Assembly: GCF_025165795.1 (NCBI RefSeq)
Contig: NZ_JAJAGO010000003.1
Coordinates: 124,001-188,000, forward strand
Source: Streptomyces gossypii
GTDB taxonomy: Bacteria > Actinomycetota > Actinomycetes > Streptomycetales > Streptomycetaceae
Direction of reading: 5' to 3'
DNA: 64,000 bases
Position 1 is the stretch's first letter. Each line of letters starts with the position of its first letter. A program made the position numbers and the translations under genes. The notes below the pieces were generated by a model. The model saw only the letters and a program-made list of their open reading frames with translations, ran no database searches and was not told where the DNA came from. Positions 63,354 through 64,000 of the stretch are shown piece after piece.

Positions 63354-64000
63354 ATGGACACACGCCCGGACCTCGGTGAGTTCCTGCGCTCGCGCCGCGC
63401 CCGGCTGACGCCCGGCGACGCCGGGCTCCCCACCTACGGTGGCCAGCGGCGCGTGCCCGGTCTCCGCCGGGAGGAACTGGCGCAGCTCGCCGGGGTCAGC
63501 CCCGGCTACTACACGCGGCTGGAACAGAACCTGAGCCCCAACGTCTCGGATGCCGTGCTCGATGCCGTCGCCCGCGTACTGCGCCTGGACGCCGCCGAAC
63601 GGTCCCACCTCTACACGCTGGTCCGCCCCCAGGCGCGCCCCCGACCGGCGGCACCGGCCCGGCCCGAACGGGTGCGGCCCGGCGTACGGGTCATGATCGA
63701 GTCGTTCGGGACGGTGCCCGCACTGGTCATGGGGCGATTCCTGGACGTCCTCGCGTGGAACCCCATGGCGCACGCGGTGCTGGCCGGGCACCTCGACTTC
63801 GCCGCGCCGGACCGCCCCGCCGACCGCCCCAACATCGCCAGCCTGCTCTTCCTCGACCCCCGCACACGCGAGCTGTACGGGGACTGGATCCGTAAGGCGC
63901 GGGCCACCGTCGCCGACCTGCGGCTCATCTCCGGCCGCTGGCCCGACCACCCGCGCCTGACCCGGCTGCTCGGCGAACTGACCGAGGGGAGCCCGGAGTT
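63354..64000 (+). CDS. XRE-family regulator with MmyB-like ligand-binding domain (truncated by window end)
   Basis: The N-terminal helix-turn-helix (FLRSRRARLTPGDAGLP, RRVPGLRREELAQLAGVSPGYYTRLEQN) and the PAS-like MLTR ligand-binding region (VMIESFGTVPALVMGRFLDVLAWNPMAHAVL, NIASLLFLDPRTRELYGDW) are those of the MmyB family. The frame is open to base 64000. It is divergent from the SDR gene with 177 bp between, a frequent regulator-target pair in Streptomyces. ATG 63354; ATG 63345 is also possible. Confidence 0.88.
   Translation, partial: MDTRPDLGEFLRSRRARLTPGDAGLPTYGGQRRVPGLRREELAQLAGVSPGYYTRLEQNLSPNVSDAVLDAVARVLRLDAAERSHLYTLVRPQARPRPAAPARPERVRPGVRVMIESFGTVPALVMGRFLDVLAWNPMAHAVLAGHLDFAAPDRPADRPNIASLLFLDPRTRELYGDWIRKARATVADLRLISGRWPDHPRLTRLLGELTEGSPE

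Overview
The window is high-GC actinobacterial DNA with Streptomyces codon use, frequent GTG starts and tightly packed operons. The housekeeping order (clpB, YbjN protein, aminotransferase, DUF2617, membrane spermidine synthase-like protein, pyrE, fba, DUF3151, kynA-kynU-kynB) is, as I recall it, that of the SCO3644-SCO3661 neighbourhood of S. coelicolor, not far from oriC. A parS-like site after pyrE and a HspR (HAIR) site before clpB fit this.

Left part (1-20.4 kb): a RiPP biosynthetic cluster of the azol(in)e plus dehydroamino-acid type. A plus-strand operon runs from the end of a SARP/NB-ARC regulator through an E1-like/YcaO-like fusion, a YcaO cyclodehydratase, a SagB-type dehydrogenase, a split LanB (glutamylation plus elimination parts), an M50 membrane protease, a two-gene ABC exporter and a second YcaO. 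Facing it is a 58-codon precursor gene (complement 16655-16831). Its C-terminal 21 residues are all Ser, Thr or Cys except the last. An M20 peptidase, a small unknown protein, an NTF2-like protein behind a MerR-type promoter and a LuxR-type regulator follow.

Middle (25.37-45.40 kb): a roughly 20-kb integrative element with a large serine integrase. It splits a chromosomal PLP aminotransferase gene in two; the halves lie at 24922-25369 and 45397-46158. It carries its own complete, diverged aminotransferase copy. The rest is mostly defence: an OLD-family ATPase/TOPRIM nuclease with a RelE-UvrD helicase (Gabija-like, reversed gene order), a complete type I restriction system with a YgjP-like protease, and a second methylase/specificity pair with no restriction subunit. 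I see no transfer or replication genes. A truncated gltX is also present.

Right of the element (46.2-49.1 kb): a small locus of unknown product. It has an M14 zinc carboxypeptidase, a 24-residue peptide gene with a strong ribosome binding site, and a divergent ThiF-type adenylating enzyme with an RRE-like N-terminus. It looks like a minimal RiPP system. The remainder (49.2-64 kb) is ordinary chromosome: aldose epimerase, pyrE, fba, the Trp-to-anthranilate operon, a secreted amidase, an SDR and an XRE regulator.

Three MITE-like elements of about 160 bp share a related core but have different terminal repeats. Two lie in the RiPP cluster and one in the defence element. Function calls are from motifs read by eye; no database search was possible.
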